Positions 8,430-17,435 are shown, counted from the stretch's first letter. The stretch is DNA of 64,000 nt from Oceanivirga miroungae (GCF_902505095.1 NZ_CABWIB010000001.1:372001-436000); one strand, 5' to 3'. Numbers and translations: made by a program. The notes: a model not told the origin generated them from the letters alone.

Positions 8430-9884
8430 ATGATATATTTAGATACAGTAGGTTTTTCTTTTCTAGTTTCTGAGATAAGAAGCAGAATAAAGGATTTAAA
8501 GATAAGAAAAATTCAAAGTTATGATAGTAACTCATTTTCCATCTTATTTAACAAAGAAAACCTATATTTTGAAAATAAAAAAGAGGCTATTATCTATTTA
8601 AAAGATAAAAAAGTTGAAAATACAAATAAGGAATTAAATTTCATATTAAAATTAAAAAAAGATATACTATCAAGTATAGTAAAAGATGTTTCTATTTTAT
8701 CAAATGACAGGATAGTGAATGTTAAATTAGAAAAGCTTGATTTATTAAATAATATAAAAGAATATAACTTAATATATGAATTTTTAGGAAAAAGTGTTAA
8801 TGTAATTTTAACAGATGAAAAATATGAAATATTAGCAACTATGTATCCTAATATTTCAAATAGAGTACTTTTAAAAGGTGCAAAATATGAAGTTCCTGAA
8901 AATAATAATGAATCACGTCTTGTAAAAAATTTAAGTTTAGAAAAAAAAGAAAAATTCTTAAGTTCATATGAAGCTATAATATATGACAATAATTTACTTA
9001 CATATAACGACTTTTATGAAAATAAAAAAAAGACAGTATATAATAGCTTAAATGAAGCACTTAATTTCTATTTTGAAAATACTAGTGAAATTTCACAAAT
9101 GGAAACTAAAAAAAGACCAATACTAAAGAATATAAGACAAAATATAAAAAGATTAAATAAAATACTAGAAAAAATACCTAAAGATATTGAAGAAAATAAA
9201 AATTATGAAGAAAATAAAAAATTAGCAGATATATTATTAGCTAATCTATATAAAGTAAAAGAAGGTATGGAAAAAGTACAAGTATTTGACTACTATGAAA
9301 ATAAGGAAATAAATATAAGCTTAGATAAAAATTTAAGCCCATCAAAAAATGTAGAAAAACTGTATAATAAATATTCTAAATTAAAAAGGAAAAAAATAGC
9401 TTTAGAAAAAAGAGAAGTAGAAGTTAAAAATGAACTTTACTATTATTTGGAACAAGAGCTATTTGTTTTAAATGAAAAGGAATTAGTTGGATTAGAAGAG
9501 ATAGAAAAAGAATTAGGTATTAAAAATACTAAGATATCTTCTAATAAAAAAGAAAAAAGAAAAATTTATCACGAAAACTATCAAGGTTTTGATATATATA
9601 TGGGGAGAAATTCTACAGAAAATGAAGAAGTTACATTTAAAATTGGTAAAAATAATGATATGTGGCTTCACGCAAAAGATGTTCCAGGCTCACATGTAAT
9701 AATAAAGGGTAATAATATCCCAAGTGATGTACTAGAATATGCTGCAAAACTAGCTTTAAATAATTCAAAATCAGATAAAAGGGGGGATGTAGATTATACA
9801 CTGAAAAAAAATGTATCAAAAATTAAAGGTGGAAAAAAAGCTATGGTAACATACGTAAATCATAATACTATAAATATAAAGTAG
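8430..9884 (+). CDS. rqcH: Rqc2/RqcH-type NFACT protein
   Basis: 484 aa. N-terminal NFACT-N domain begins MIYLDTVGFSFLVSEI; a long Lys/Glu-rich helical middle (about 220-390) contains coiled-coil segments; the C-terminal NFACT-R domain has GFDIYMGRNSTENEEVTF and MWLHAKDVPGSHVII (about 388-425). RqcH binds stalled 50S-peptidyl-tRNA complexes and adds C-terminal alanine tails, marking truncated products for proteolysis. Older names are Fbp or fibronectin-binding protein A. It is shorter than B. subtilis RqcH. Together with tmRNA in this window it gives a second ribosome rescue route. Confidence 0.9.
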   Translation: MIYLDTVGFSFLVSEIRSRIKDLKIRKIQSYDSNSFSILFNKENLYFENKKEAIIYLKDKKVENTNKELNFILKLKKDILSSIVKDVSILSNDRIVNVKLEKLDLLNNIKEYNLIYEFLGKSVNVILTDEKYEILATMYPNISNRVLLKGAKYEVPENNNESRLVKNLSLEKKEKFLSSYEAIIYDNNLLTYNDFYENKKKTVYNSLNEALNFYFENTSEISQMETKKRPILKNIRQNIKRLNKILEKIPKDIEENKNYEENKKLADILLANLYKVKEGMEKVQVFDYYENKEINISLDKNLSPSKNVEKLYNKYSKLKRKKIALEKREVEVKNELYYYLEQELFVLNEKELVGLEEIEKELGIKNTKISSNKKEKRKIYHENYQGFDIYMGRNSTENEEVTFKIGKNNDMWLHAKDVPGSHVIIKGNNIPSDVLEYAAKLALNNSKSDKRGDVDYTLKKNVSKIKGGKKAMVTYVNHNTINIK

Positions 9885-9892
9885 GAGAGTAA

Positions 9893-11935
9893 ATGAAAAA
9901 TATAATGGAAGTATTTGGAGTAAATACATTTACAGATAGTAATTTAAGAAAAAGAGTTCCCAAAAAAGTATTTGAAGATTTCAAAAGAGTACAAAATGGA
10001 GAAATTGAACTTTCAAAAGAAAATGCAGATATTATTGCAAATGCTATAAAAGATTGGGCTACTAAAAGAAATGCAACGCATTTTTGCCACTGGTTTCATC
10101 CATTAACCGATTTAACAGCTGAAAAACACGATTCTTTCATAGAACCTACAGGAGATAAAGATATTATCTATAGATTTTCTGGAAGTAATTTAATAAAAGG
10201 TGAATCAGATGCAAGTTCATTTCCAAATGGAGGCTTAAGATCAACATTTGAGGCTAGAGGATACACTATATGGGATGTAAACTCACCACCATTTATTAGA
10301 GAAAACGAAATAGGAACAACTCTATATATACCCACAGCTTTCATATCTTTTAATGGAGAAGCACTAGATAAGAAAATTCCGTTACTTAGATCAATAGACG
10401 CTATCAATAAGTCATCAGTAAGACTTTTAAATAATTTAGGATACGATAATATAACATGTGTAAAACCTACATTAGGAGTTGAGCAAGAATACTTCTTGGT
10501 AAAAAAAGAATACTTTGATAAAAGAGTAGATTTAATGTTTACTGGAAGAACATTATTTGGAGCAAAACCAACTAAAAACCAAGAAAATTCATTTCATTAT
10601 TATGGAAAAATAAAAGATAATGTACTAAACTTTATGGCAAAACTTGACTATGAATTATGGAAATTTGGAATACCAGCTAAAACAAGACATAATGAAGTAG
10701 CGCCTAATCAGTTTGAAATAGCTTCAATATATGAAATAGCAAACTTATCAGCCGATCAAAACCAAATAATAATGGAAACAATAGAAAAATTAGCTATAAA
10801 AGATGGCTTTGTAGCGCTACTACATGAAAAACCATTTAGTTACGTAAATGGTTCAGGTAAGCATAATAACTGGTCACTTACAACAAATGAAAATAAGAAC
10901 TTATTAGATCCAAAAAGTCCAACATTCTTAATTTTCTTATTAGCAGTTGTAGAAGCAGTTAATAGATACTATAAACTATTAAGAGCAGTAATAGCTACAG
11001 CATCAAATGACCTAAGATTAGGAGGACATGAAGCACCTCCAGCTATAATTTCCGTATTTTTAGGAAACCATCTAACAAATAAATTGGAAAATGCTAGTAT
11101 TAGTGTTGTAGATAATAAGATAGTATGTAATGGATATACTAAAAATAAATTAGAAAATGTAAATATGATAAATATTAGTCGTGACTATGATGATAGAAAT
11201 AGAACAAGTCCATTTGCATTTACTGGAAATAAATTTGAATTTAGAATGCCAGGAAGTATGGGTACACCTGCAAATTGTGCGACTATGATAAATACTATGA
11301 TTTCAAAAGTTTTAAATGAATATAGTGATAGATTAGAAAAATCATCTGATAAAGTAGTTGAGATGAATAATATAATGAAAGAAAGTTTTGATAAACATAA
11401 AAGAATCATATTCAATGGAGATGGATATAGTCAAAATTGGTATGAGGAAGCTAAAAATAGAGGACTTGAAAATATTAGAACAACAGATGTTGCACTAAAA
11501 GCATATATAGATAAGGAAAATATAAAGCTATTGGAAGATGAAAATGTTTTAACAGAGCTAGAATGCAGCTCTAGATATAACGCATATATGTCAAGATATA
11601 TAGAAGATAGATTAACAGAAGTTAAAACATTATCATATATGGTAGATAAAAATATATTTTCATACGCATACAAATATTTACCAAGTGTATTGTTAGATAA
11701 ACAAAAAGACGAAATTTTAAAAATCTTAAATAAGTTATATGATAAAAATAATGAAATGAAAACTTTAATAGAAGAAATAGAAAAAACTGATGTTGAAACA
11801 AAGGCTAGTCTATTGTCTAAAAAAGCTTTTGAAATGCAAACAGAAATAAGAACAATAGTAGATAGTTTAGAAAATATAATACCTTCTAGCATATGGGATA
11901 TACCAACTTATGTAGAGTTATTATACAAGTTATAA
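9893..11935 (+). CDS. glnN: Glutamine synthetase, type III
   Basis: 680 aa, the size of GSIII rather than GSI (about 450 aa). Typical GSIII stretches are THFCHWFHPLTDLTAEKHD, GLRSTFEARGYTIWDVNSP, GVEQEYFLV (metal-ligand Glu), RHNEVAPNQFEIA and GSGKHNNWSL. It condenses glutamate, ammonia and ATP to glutamine in the cytoplasm. GSIII is common in Bacteroidota and Fusobacteriota. ATG with TAGGAGAG upstream, 8 nt after rqcH. No PII or ammonium transporter gene is adjacent. The IS element begins within about 100 nt downstream, and I see no clear terminator between. Confidence 0.96.
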   Translation: MKNIMEVFGVNTFTDSNLRKRVPKKVFEDFKRVQNGEIELSKENADIIANAIKDWATKRNATHFCHWFHPLTDLTAEKHDSFIEPTGDKDIIYRFSGSNLIKGESDASSFPNGGLRSTFEARGYTIWDVNSPPFIRENEIGTTLYIPTAFISFNGEALDKKIPLLRSIDAINKSSVRLLNNLGYDNITCVKPTLGVEQEYFLVKKEYFDKRVDLMFTGRTLFGAKPTKNQENSFHYYGKIKDNVLNFMAKLDYELWKFGIPAKTRHNEVAPNQFEIASIYEIANLSADQNQIIMETIEKLAIKDGFVALLHEKPFSYVNGSGKHNNWSLTTNENKNLLDPKSPTFLIFLLAVVEAVNRYYKLLRAVIATASNDLRLGGHEAPPAIISVFLGNHLTNKLENASISVVDNKIVCNGYTKNKLENVNMINISRDYDDRNRTSPFAFTGNKFEFRMPGSMGTPANCATMINTMISKVLNEYSDRLEKSSDKVVEMNNIMKESFDKHKRIIFNGDGYSQNWYEEAKNRGLENIRTTDVALKAYIDKENIKLLEDENVLTELECSSRYNAYMSRYIEDRLTEVKTLSYMVDKNIFSYAYKYLPSVLLDKQKDEILKILNKLYDKNNEMKTLIEEIEKTDVETKASLLSKKAFEMQTEIRTIVDSLENIIPSSIWDIPTYVELLYKL

Positions 11936-12032
11936 GACTAACTATTAAAAGTCAATAATAAAATTTAAATAATTATCTTAAAATTTATGCACAACAAAAA
12001 TAACTATACTAATATAGAATTTTTTGAAATAT

Positions 12033-13205
12033 TTATTTTAGTTCTACATAAGGTTCATTCTTTTTTAGAACAGCATAAATAATATGGCACATTTTACGAG
12101 CAACAGCATTAACAGCTACTAAATGATGTTTACCTTCAGAACGTTTTTTATCATAAAACTCTTTGAAAACAGTATCGTTAGTACATGCAATAAATGCAGC
12201 TTGAAATAAGGCTTTTCTTAGGTGTGTTGAGCCACGTTTACTTAAATGTCCATTTGTACCGTTAGATTCTCCTGATTGGGTAACAGTTGAATCTAAACCA
12301 GCATAAGCAACAATTTTCTTATCACTAGAAAATTTGTTAATATCACCTAATTCTGCAAGTATGGTAGCACCTGTTACAGGTCCTATACCAGGAATTGTTA
12401 GAATTGGAGTATTTAGGTCTTTGACTATTGACTCTATTTCAGATTCAAGAAGATCAATTTGTTCTTCAATAACTTTAATTTGTTCAATTAAACATTTAAT
12501 TTGAATAGAGTAAGAATCAAGAGCAAAATTAATACCAAAGGAAGTTTTAGCTGCTTTTTTTAGATTGTTTAATTTTACTTTCGCAGAATTTTTAAGAGTA
12601 ACATTTTTCAATACTTTTTTAAAATCGTTTGCTTTAAGTTTTTTAAAGTCTTCTGCAGTATTAAAATTAAGAAGTATTTCTTTAGAAGTTTGTCCAAAAA
12701 TATCACTAAAATGTGATGAATATTCAGGGAATACTTGATCTAAGTTAGCTATAATTTTTCTTTTTAAATCACTTGTTTGCTCAATTAAATAATGTCTAAA
12801 TCTAGTCATATTACGTAGATTTAAGTATTTTTCATCAGCAAGTGAAGTTGTTTCAAAATTGCCGTATCTAATAAAATCAGCAATCATAATAGAATCGATA
12901 ATATCTGTTTTACGTTTTCTGATTTCAGTAGCACGACGCCAACCATCAGTTTGAATAGGGTTAATTACAATAATATTAAAACCTTTTTCTATTAGATATG
13001 AATATACTGATAGCCAATAATGACCAGTAGCTTCCATACCTACTAGAATATCATTTATTGAATATTTTTCTAATTTTTCAATTAAAGAATCAGTACCTTT
13101 AATAGAATTGGAAAAAGAATGAGCTTTAAAGATTGTATTACCATTATCATCAAGCAATGAAGCAACATGAGTATTTTTAGCAATATCAATACCTAAATAA
13201 AACAT
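12033..13205 (-). CDS. IS110-family transposase (DEDD recombinase)
   Basis: 390 aa from the preferred start. N-terminal RuvC-like DEDD domain: Asp7 in YLGIDIAKNTH, Glu58 in GMEATGHYW, and the KTDIIDSIMIADF stretch with the last acidic residues. C-terminal Transposase_20 domain: TIPGIGPVTGATILAELGD, then YAGLDSTVTQSGES and HLSKRGSTHLRKALFQAA; the Ser in QSGES is at the place of the proposed nucleophilic serine. A coiled-coil-like linker lies between. ATG at 13205 has GGTAGGTGA upstream; the in-frame ATG at 13220 lacks a good site. The frame is intact, so the element may be active. Confidence 0.93.
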   Translation of the reverse strand: MFYLGIDIAKNTHVASLLDDNGNTIFKAHSFSNSIKGTDSLIEKLEKYSINDILVGMEATGHYWLSVYSYLIEKGFNIIVINPIQTDGWRRATEIRKRKTDIIDSIMIADFIRYGNFETTSLADEKYLNLRNMTRFRHYLIEQTSDLKRKIIANLDQVFPEYSSHFSDIFGQTSKEILLNFNTAEDFKKLKANDFKKVLKNVTLKNSAKVKLNNLKKAAKTSFGINFALDSYSIQIKCLIEQIKVIEEQIDLLESEIESIVKDLNTPILTIPGIGPVTGATILAELGDINKFSSDKKIVAYAGLDSTVTQSGESNGTNGHLSKRGSTHLRKALFQAAFIACTNDTVFKEFYDKKRSEGKHHLVAVNAVARKMCHIIYAVLKKNEPYVELK

Positions 13206-13231
13206 AAAATCACCTACCATTAATATATTTA

Positions 13232-13395
13232 TAGATAGAAGTCCTCAAAGGCTGATAAAAGTCACTACCTTGTTCTAAATGCGAAGTACACTAATATGTC
13301 AACATCTAACTAATTCGTAAACACTTTATCAGAAGAGGCATCACTCTTAATAAACGAAGTCAAGCTACAAGGAGTAAACGATGTCACTCTATCTA
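13232..13395 (-). ncRNA. Candidate IS110 bridge RNA
   Basis: The non-coding end upstream of the transposase is bounded by an 8-nt inverted repeat (TAGATAGA 13232-13239, TCTATCTA 13388-13395). Nested inside are CCTC (13243-13246) plus CTGATAAA (13252-13259) facing TTTATCAG (13325-13332) plus GAGG (13335-13338), and a 6-bp stem 13280-13285/13314-13319 with large internal loops. A small alternative hairpin is AAGAG/CTCTT (13333-13337/13344-13348). IS110 elements encode a bridge RNA at this position, whose loops pair with target and donor DNA. Strand is taken from the transposase. RNA ends are approximate and expression is inferred. Confidence 0.5.
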
Positions 13396-13462
13396 ATTAA
13401 GTATATTATATATATAAAACAATATATAAACAATATTATATAAATAAAATTTAACATATAGA

Positions 13463-13480
13463 TTATCTAATTTTAGATAA
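13463..13480. repeat. 18-bp perfect palindrome upstream of ddl
   Basis: TTATCTAA-TT-TTAGATAA, 21 nt before the ddl start. It could be an operator or a hairpin in the ddl leader; no T-run follows, so it is not a terminator. Possible -10 hexamers lie on both sides (TATTAT near 13434, TATATT near 13482). It may also belong to the flank of the IS element. Confidence 0.4.
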
Positions 13481-13501
13481 CTATATTATACAAGGAGTAT
13501 T

Positions 13502-14416
13502 ATGAATAAAAAAAGAGTTCTTGTCATAATGGGAGGAACATCAACAGAAAGAGAAGTTTCTCTAAAAACAGGAGAACAAATATACAATAATTTAGATAGA
13601 GGAAAGTATATAGTATCAAAACTTCTAATAAATAAAAATGAGGATATTTTTAAAATATTATCCATGAAAGATGAAATAGATTTTGTGTATATAGCGCTTC
13701 ATGGATCTTTTGGAGAAGATGGGAGTGTTCAAGCAATATTAGATACAATGGGCCTAAAATATAGCGGGCCCAAAATGCTAACAAGTAGTATTTGCATGGA
13801 TAAAAACGTTTGTAAAAAGCTTGTTAAAGATTATGTAAATGTAATACCAGGAACTAGCATGAAAAAAGATTCTTTATTAAAATATGAAGATGCTAAAAAA
13901 TACGGAAATAAGTTAGTATTAAAGCAAGTAAATGGGGGGTCTAGTTTAGGTTTATACATAGTAGATAATGAAAAAGACTATAATAATGCAATAGTTGAGA
14001 TATTTAAGTTATCTGATGAAATAATTTTAGAAAAATATATAAAAGGAATTGAGATATCTGTACCAGTTATAGATAATATTGTATACCCAACAGTGAGAAT
14101 AACTCCTTTAAAATCTGATACTTTTGATTATGAATCAAAATATAGTGATGATGGCGCAATAGAAGAAGTTTATGAGTTTAATAAAAGCTTACAAGAAAAG
14201 ATAAATTCTATGTCTAAAACTATATACGATAAAATAAATTGTAATTCTTTTTGTAGAATAGATTATTTAATAGATGAAAATGAAGTTGTATATATGATAG
14301 AAGTTAATACGCTACCTGGAATGACAAAAGCTAGTATATTGCCAAAAAGTTTAATGAGTAAGGGTATTGACTATAAAAGTGCATTGGATTTACTAATTGA
14401 GTCTTCAATAAAGTAG
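13502..14416 (+). CDS. ddl: D-alanine--D-alanine ligase
   Basis: 304 aa ATP-grasp enzyme. Motifs: VLVIMGGTSTEREVSL at the N-terminus, ALHGSFGEDGSVQAILD, KQVNGGSSLG (ATP loop), EKYIKGIEISV and the C-terminal MIEVNTLPGMTKASILPKS holding Mg ligands and the substrate loop. It makes the D-Ala-D-Ala dipeptide for peptidoglycan. ATG 13502 has CAAGGAG 5 nt upstream. The IS110 element lies just upstream, so ddl may depend on a promoter at the IS junction. No murC or ftsQ partner is adjacent. Confidence 0.95.
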   Translation: MNKKRVLVIMGGTSTEREVSLKTGEQIYNNLDRGKYIVSKLLINKNEDIFKILSMKDEIDFVYIALHGSFGEDGSVQAILDTMGLKYSGPKMLTSSICMDKNVCKKLVKDYVNVIPGTSMKKDSLLKYEDAKKYGNKLVLKQVNGGSSLGLYIVDNEKDYNNAIVEIFKLSDEIILEKYIKGIEISVPVIDNIVYPTVRITPLKSDTFDYESKYSDDGAIEEVYEFNKSLQEKINSMSKTIYDKINCNSFCRIDYLIDENEVVYMIEVNTLPGMTKASILPKSLMSKGIDYKSALDLLIESSIK

Positions 14417-14422
14417 GTATAT

Positions 14423-15358
14423 ATGAAAAAAATATTAATATTTGGTGGAACTGGTAATATTAGTTTAGACTTAACAAATAAGTTAAAAGAAAAATATGAT
14501 GTAAGTATACTAAATAGAAGTGATACTAAAGTTGTTGGTGTAAAAACAATAAAAGGGAATGTAGCTGATTTAAAATTATTAGAAAGTATAAAAGATGATT
14601 TTGATATTATATTTGATTTTCTTTTATTTAATGAAAATGAAGCAAAAGACAGAATAAAAATATTTTCAAATGTTAAACAATATTTTTTTATTAGCTCTGT
14701 TACAGTTTTTGATAGAGAAAATAATATATATATAGATGAAAATACAAAAAAGGGAAATCCATATAGTGAATATGCTAAAAATAAGCTACTAGCAGAAAAA
14801 GTTTTTGAAAAAAGTAGTATAAATTATACAATAATAAGACCATCTCAAACTTATTCTAATAGAAGAATACCATTAAGTGTTAAAGGTAAATATTGCTATC
14901 CAGTTATTAGAAGAATAATTGAGGATAAGTTTGTACTTATACATGGAGATGGAACAAATTTATGGTCAGCTATGCATAGTATAGATTTTGCAAATATTGT
15001 AGAGAAGTTAATCTTAAATCCGAAAGCAATAAGAGAGGATTTTAATGTATGTTCAACAAACTTTACTACTTTTAATGAGATTTATAAGATAATAGCAAAA
15101 AAAGTAAATAAAGAACTTAAAGTAAAATATATTACGAGTCAAGAATTATTGAAATACGATGAATATGATTTTAAAACTGCCTTTATGGGAGATAAAAGAT
15201 ATTCAAATATATACAAAAGAGATAAACTTGAAAGTATAGGAATATATGAAAAAGATAGCATAGATATAGAAAAAGGAATAGAAATGTACCTTGATAATAA
15301 GGAAAACGAAAAAGAAGTTGATAAAAATTTTGAGATTTTCTGTGATCGCCTAAAATAA
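14423..15358 (+). CDS. NAD-dependent epimerase/dehydratase-like protein
   Basis: 311 aa extended SDR-like protein. The N-terminus KKILIFGGTGNIS is a Rossmann dinucleotide loop. YSEYAKNK (about residues 114-121) fits the YxxxK catalytic pair, and TIIRPSQTYSNRRIP matches the conserved region after it. The HSIDFANIVEKLI stretch is also typical. The substrate is not recognisable; such proteins act on nucleotide sugars or, in plants, as mRNA-binding relatives. It is 6 nt after ddl and followed by a strong terminator, so it is probably the last gene of a ddl operon. Confidence 0.75.
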   Translation: MKKILIFGGTGNISLDLTNKLKEKYDVSILNRSDTKVVGVKTIKGNVADLKLLESIKDDFDIIFDFLLFNENEAKDRIKIFSNVKQYFFISSVTVFDRENNIYIDENTKKGNPYSEYAKNKLLAEKVFEKSSINYTIIRPSQTYSNRRIPLSVKGKYCYPVIRRIIEDKFVLIHGDGTNLWSAMHSIDFANIVEKLILNPKAIREDFNVCSTNFTTFNEIYKIIAKKVNKELKVKYITSQELLKYDEYDFKTAFMGDKRYSNIYKRDKLESIGIYEKDSIDIEKGIEMYLDNKENEKEVDKNFEIFCDRLK

Positions 15359-15374
15359 AATTAGGCGATTTTTA
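15345..15374 (+). terminator. Rho-independent terminator of the ddl operon
   Basis: ATCGCCTAA (15345-15353) pairs with TTAGGCGAT (15361-15369), followed by a T-run. The stop codon of the preceding gene lies in the loop. Confidence 0.85.
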
Positions 15375-15377
15375 TAT

Positions 15378-15407
15378 ATTAAAAAGACTTAGCCTAAACT
15401 AAGTCTT
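15378..15407 (-). terminator. Terminator of the exported-protein gene
   Basis: On the - strand AAGACTTAG and CTAAGTCTT (15384-15392/15399-15407) form a 9-bp stem followed by TTTTTAAT. It ends the convergent gene at 15428. Confidence 0.75.
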
Positions 15408-15427
15408 GGGGATATAAAGGATATTTT

Positions 15428-15988
15428 TTATTTGTTGTAAACTGAAGTTGATATAAGTGTTGCGAATGCTTGTATTCTGTTATTTTGGTCAACATAAGTT
15501 GTGAATACAAATTTACCATTTTTTTCAGTATAAACAGCTACATCTTCGTCACCACTAATAACCACATCGTAAACTTTACCATTTAAGTCTATTTGTTTTT
15601 TATCTACATCTATATGAGCGTGCATATGAGCTGCACCTTCAAATGAGTGGAAATCAAATCCTCTTTTGTATTTAACAGTATTGAAAAGACTTCTGTCAAA
15701 AAATGGTATAACAAGTTCATTAACTAATTTACCGTCTTCTTCTTTAGCTCTTACTCTTAAATCTTCTGTAAAGTAAACATTATTTACTTTTTCTAATTCA
15801 AAGCTAGTTTCAAAATCATGTAATTCCATTCCATAGTCTCCGTCATCTGTTTTACCTAATTCAACAGTTTGAACTATAGCGTTTTGATTTTTATATACAG
15901 TTGGGTTTACTAAATTCATTTCTTCGTGCTCATGAGCTACTGCAAAAAATGATAAAAGCATTGTTAAGCTTAATAAAGTTTTTTTCAT
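15428..15988 (-). CDS. Exported protein of unknown function with His clusters
   Basis: 186 aa from ATG 15988, which has AAGGAGA about 11 nt upstream. The signal peptide is clear (KKTLLSLTMLLSFFAVA, then HEHEEMNLVNP), so the mature N-terminus would be His/Glu-rich. A second cluster, HMHAHIDV, lies mid-protein in an acidic, beta-rich region. I do not recognise the family. The His groups suggest metal binding in the periplasm, but this is inference. It is a single-gene unit with its own terminator and a possible -10 (TATACT on the - strand near 16018). The CDF transporter is divergent. Confidence 0.7.
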   Translation of the reverse strand: MKKTLLSLTMLLSFFAVAHEHEEMNLVNPTVYKNQNAIVQTVELGKTDDGDYGMELHDFETSFELEKVNNVYFTEDLRVRAKEEDGKLVNELVIPFFDRSLFNTVKYKRGFDFHSFEGAAHMHAHIDVDKKQIDLNGKVYDVVISGDEDVAVYTEKNGKFVFTTYVDQNNRIQAFATLISTSVYNK

Positions 15989-16173
15989 AATTTTTATTCT
16001 CCTTGTCCTTTTTTTATAGTATAATAAAAAAGAAAATAAAAAACAATATAGCAAAATTAGGTATGTATTCAGTTAAATTTATAGAAAATAATATGAAAGC
16101 TTAAAAAAGCTAGTGTAAAAAAAATAAAAAAAAATCAGATATTTTTTTAGATAAAATATTGAAAGGGTGAAAG

Positions 16174-17346
16174 ATGATAAAGTTAAATAAAAAAGGTAAA
16201 AATAAATTTGAGTTAGAATTAATAGAAAATGATATTATTATATCAAAAGCTAGTATAAAAGATAATGTTATAGAAAATATAGAAGTTAATGACAAGTTTA
16301 GACATATAAGTTTTGGTAAAAAAACTCTTTATTATATCATAGCTGAGCTTAGTAAAAGAAAATATGATGAAGTTATAGTTTTAAATTACAATGAAGCAGG
16401 AAAAAATTTCTTTTTAAAAAATGGCTTTATTTTAGAAGCTGAGAAATTAGTATTAAGTGGATTAAAAGAAGAAAGAGAAGAAAAAAGACAACTTTTAAAT
16501 ACAAGTATAATATCTTTTATAATAAACATAATATTAGCAAGTATGAAAGTTTTTGTAGGATATGTTTTTAATTTAAACTCAATTATAGCTGATGGTATAA
16601 ACTCAGCAACAGACTCACTAAGTACAATATTTGCAATATTTGGAATAAAAATATCGACAAAAAAAGAAAATGAAAAATATCCTTTTGGTTATGGTAAAAT
16701 AGAAGCAATATTTAATTTATTTATTGGATTTTTTATCTTTATAACTACAGCTAGCGTATTTTATGCGAGTATTAAAAAACTATTTATAAACCCAAACCTA
16801 GAATTAGATAAAAAAAGTTTTTTAATTTACCTAATAACTTTTGTATTCATCTTACTAAAATTATTTCAATATCTTTATGTTAATACATATGCTAAAAAGT
16901 ATAAAAATGAGGTTTTACTTACACTATCAAAAGATTATTTAGCAGATATTATGTTAGGGATTGCAGTTTTAGTTGGAGTTATACTAACTATTAAGTTCTC
17001 ATATATATATGACGCATTACTTAGTATAATTATATCACTTTATATAATGTATCAGGCATTTGATATAGCTAAGCAAAACATAGATATATTACTTGAAAAG
17101 CAAGATGAAAAACTAATTAGAAAAGTTAGAACTATAATAATGAGAAATAAAGATGTATTTTTCTGCCACGACCTATATATGATAAGATCAGGAAAAAGTA
17201 TATATATGTACGCTGATATTAGAATAAATAAAGATTATAGTTTAGAAAAAGCACACGAAATAGCAGAAGAAGTAAGTATAGATGTTAAAAATAGATTTAA
17301 AAATATTAAAAATATAAGTTTTCATATGGAACCTATATATATATAA
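16174..17346 (+). CDS. Cation diffusion facilitator with an N-terminal GNAT-like domain
   Basis: 390 aa. Residues 1-95 look like the second half of a GNAT acetyltransferase fold (NEAGKNFFLKNGFILEAEKL matches the motif before the last strands). Residues about 100-300 form a CDF transporter with about six membrane segments, and the rest is its cytoplasmic domain. The usual metal-site positions read NSATD in TM2 and DYLAD in TM5, an Asn/Asp plus Asp/Asp set like that reported for Mn-type CDFs (MntE), not the His/Asp of zinc types. Manganese or iron efflux is therefore the favoured guess. Start ATG 16174 with AAGGGTGA upstream. Confidence 0.8.
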   Translation: MIKLNKKGKNKFELELIENDIIISKASIKDNVIENIEVNDKFRHISFGKKTLYYIIAELSKRKYDEVIVLNYNEAGKNFFLKNGFILEAEKLVLSGLKEEREEKRQLLNTSIISFIINIILASMKVFVGYVFNLNSIIADGINSATDSLSTIFAIFGIKISTKKENEKYPFGYGKIEAIFNLFIGFFIFITTASVFYASIKKLFINPNLELDKKSFLIYLITFVFILLKLFQYLYVNTYAKKYKNEVLLTLSKDYLADIMLGIAVLVGVILTIKFSYIYDALLSIIISLYIMYQAFDIAKQNIDILLEKQDEKLIRKVRTIIMRNKDVFFCHDLYMIRSGKSIYMYADIRINKDYSLEKAHEIAEEVSIDVKNRFKNIKNISFHMEPIYI

Positions 17347-17374
17347 ATTAGGAGTTAAGAAAATTAAATAAAAC

Positions 17375-17403
17375 TTGTAAAAACAAAAAAAATTGGGTAA
17401 AAT
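17375..17403 (+). promoter_or_regulatory. Promoter of nagB
   Basis: TTGTAA (17375-17380), 17-nt spacer, TAAAAT (17398-17403), 32 nt before the nagB start. Confidence 0.55.
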
Positions 17404-17435
17404 AAGTTAAATGAAATAAAGAAAAGGAGTTCACG

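Larger units (their letters stand above)
12033..13400 (-). mobile_element. IS110-family insertion sequence (outer ends not defined)
   Basis: One DEDD transposase gene on the - strand with about 195 nt of structured non-coding DNA upstream (13206-13400) and less than 100 nt downstream (11936-12032). There are no terminal inverted repeats, as expected for IS110. The long non-coding part lies upstream of the recombinase gene, which fits the IS110 rather than the IS1111 subgroup. It sits between glnN and ddl. Exact boundaries and the target core cannot be set without another copy or an empty site; the coordinates given span only the supported part. Confidence 0.8.
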
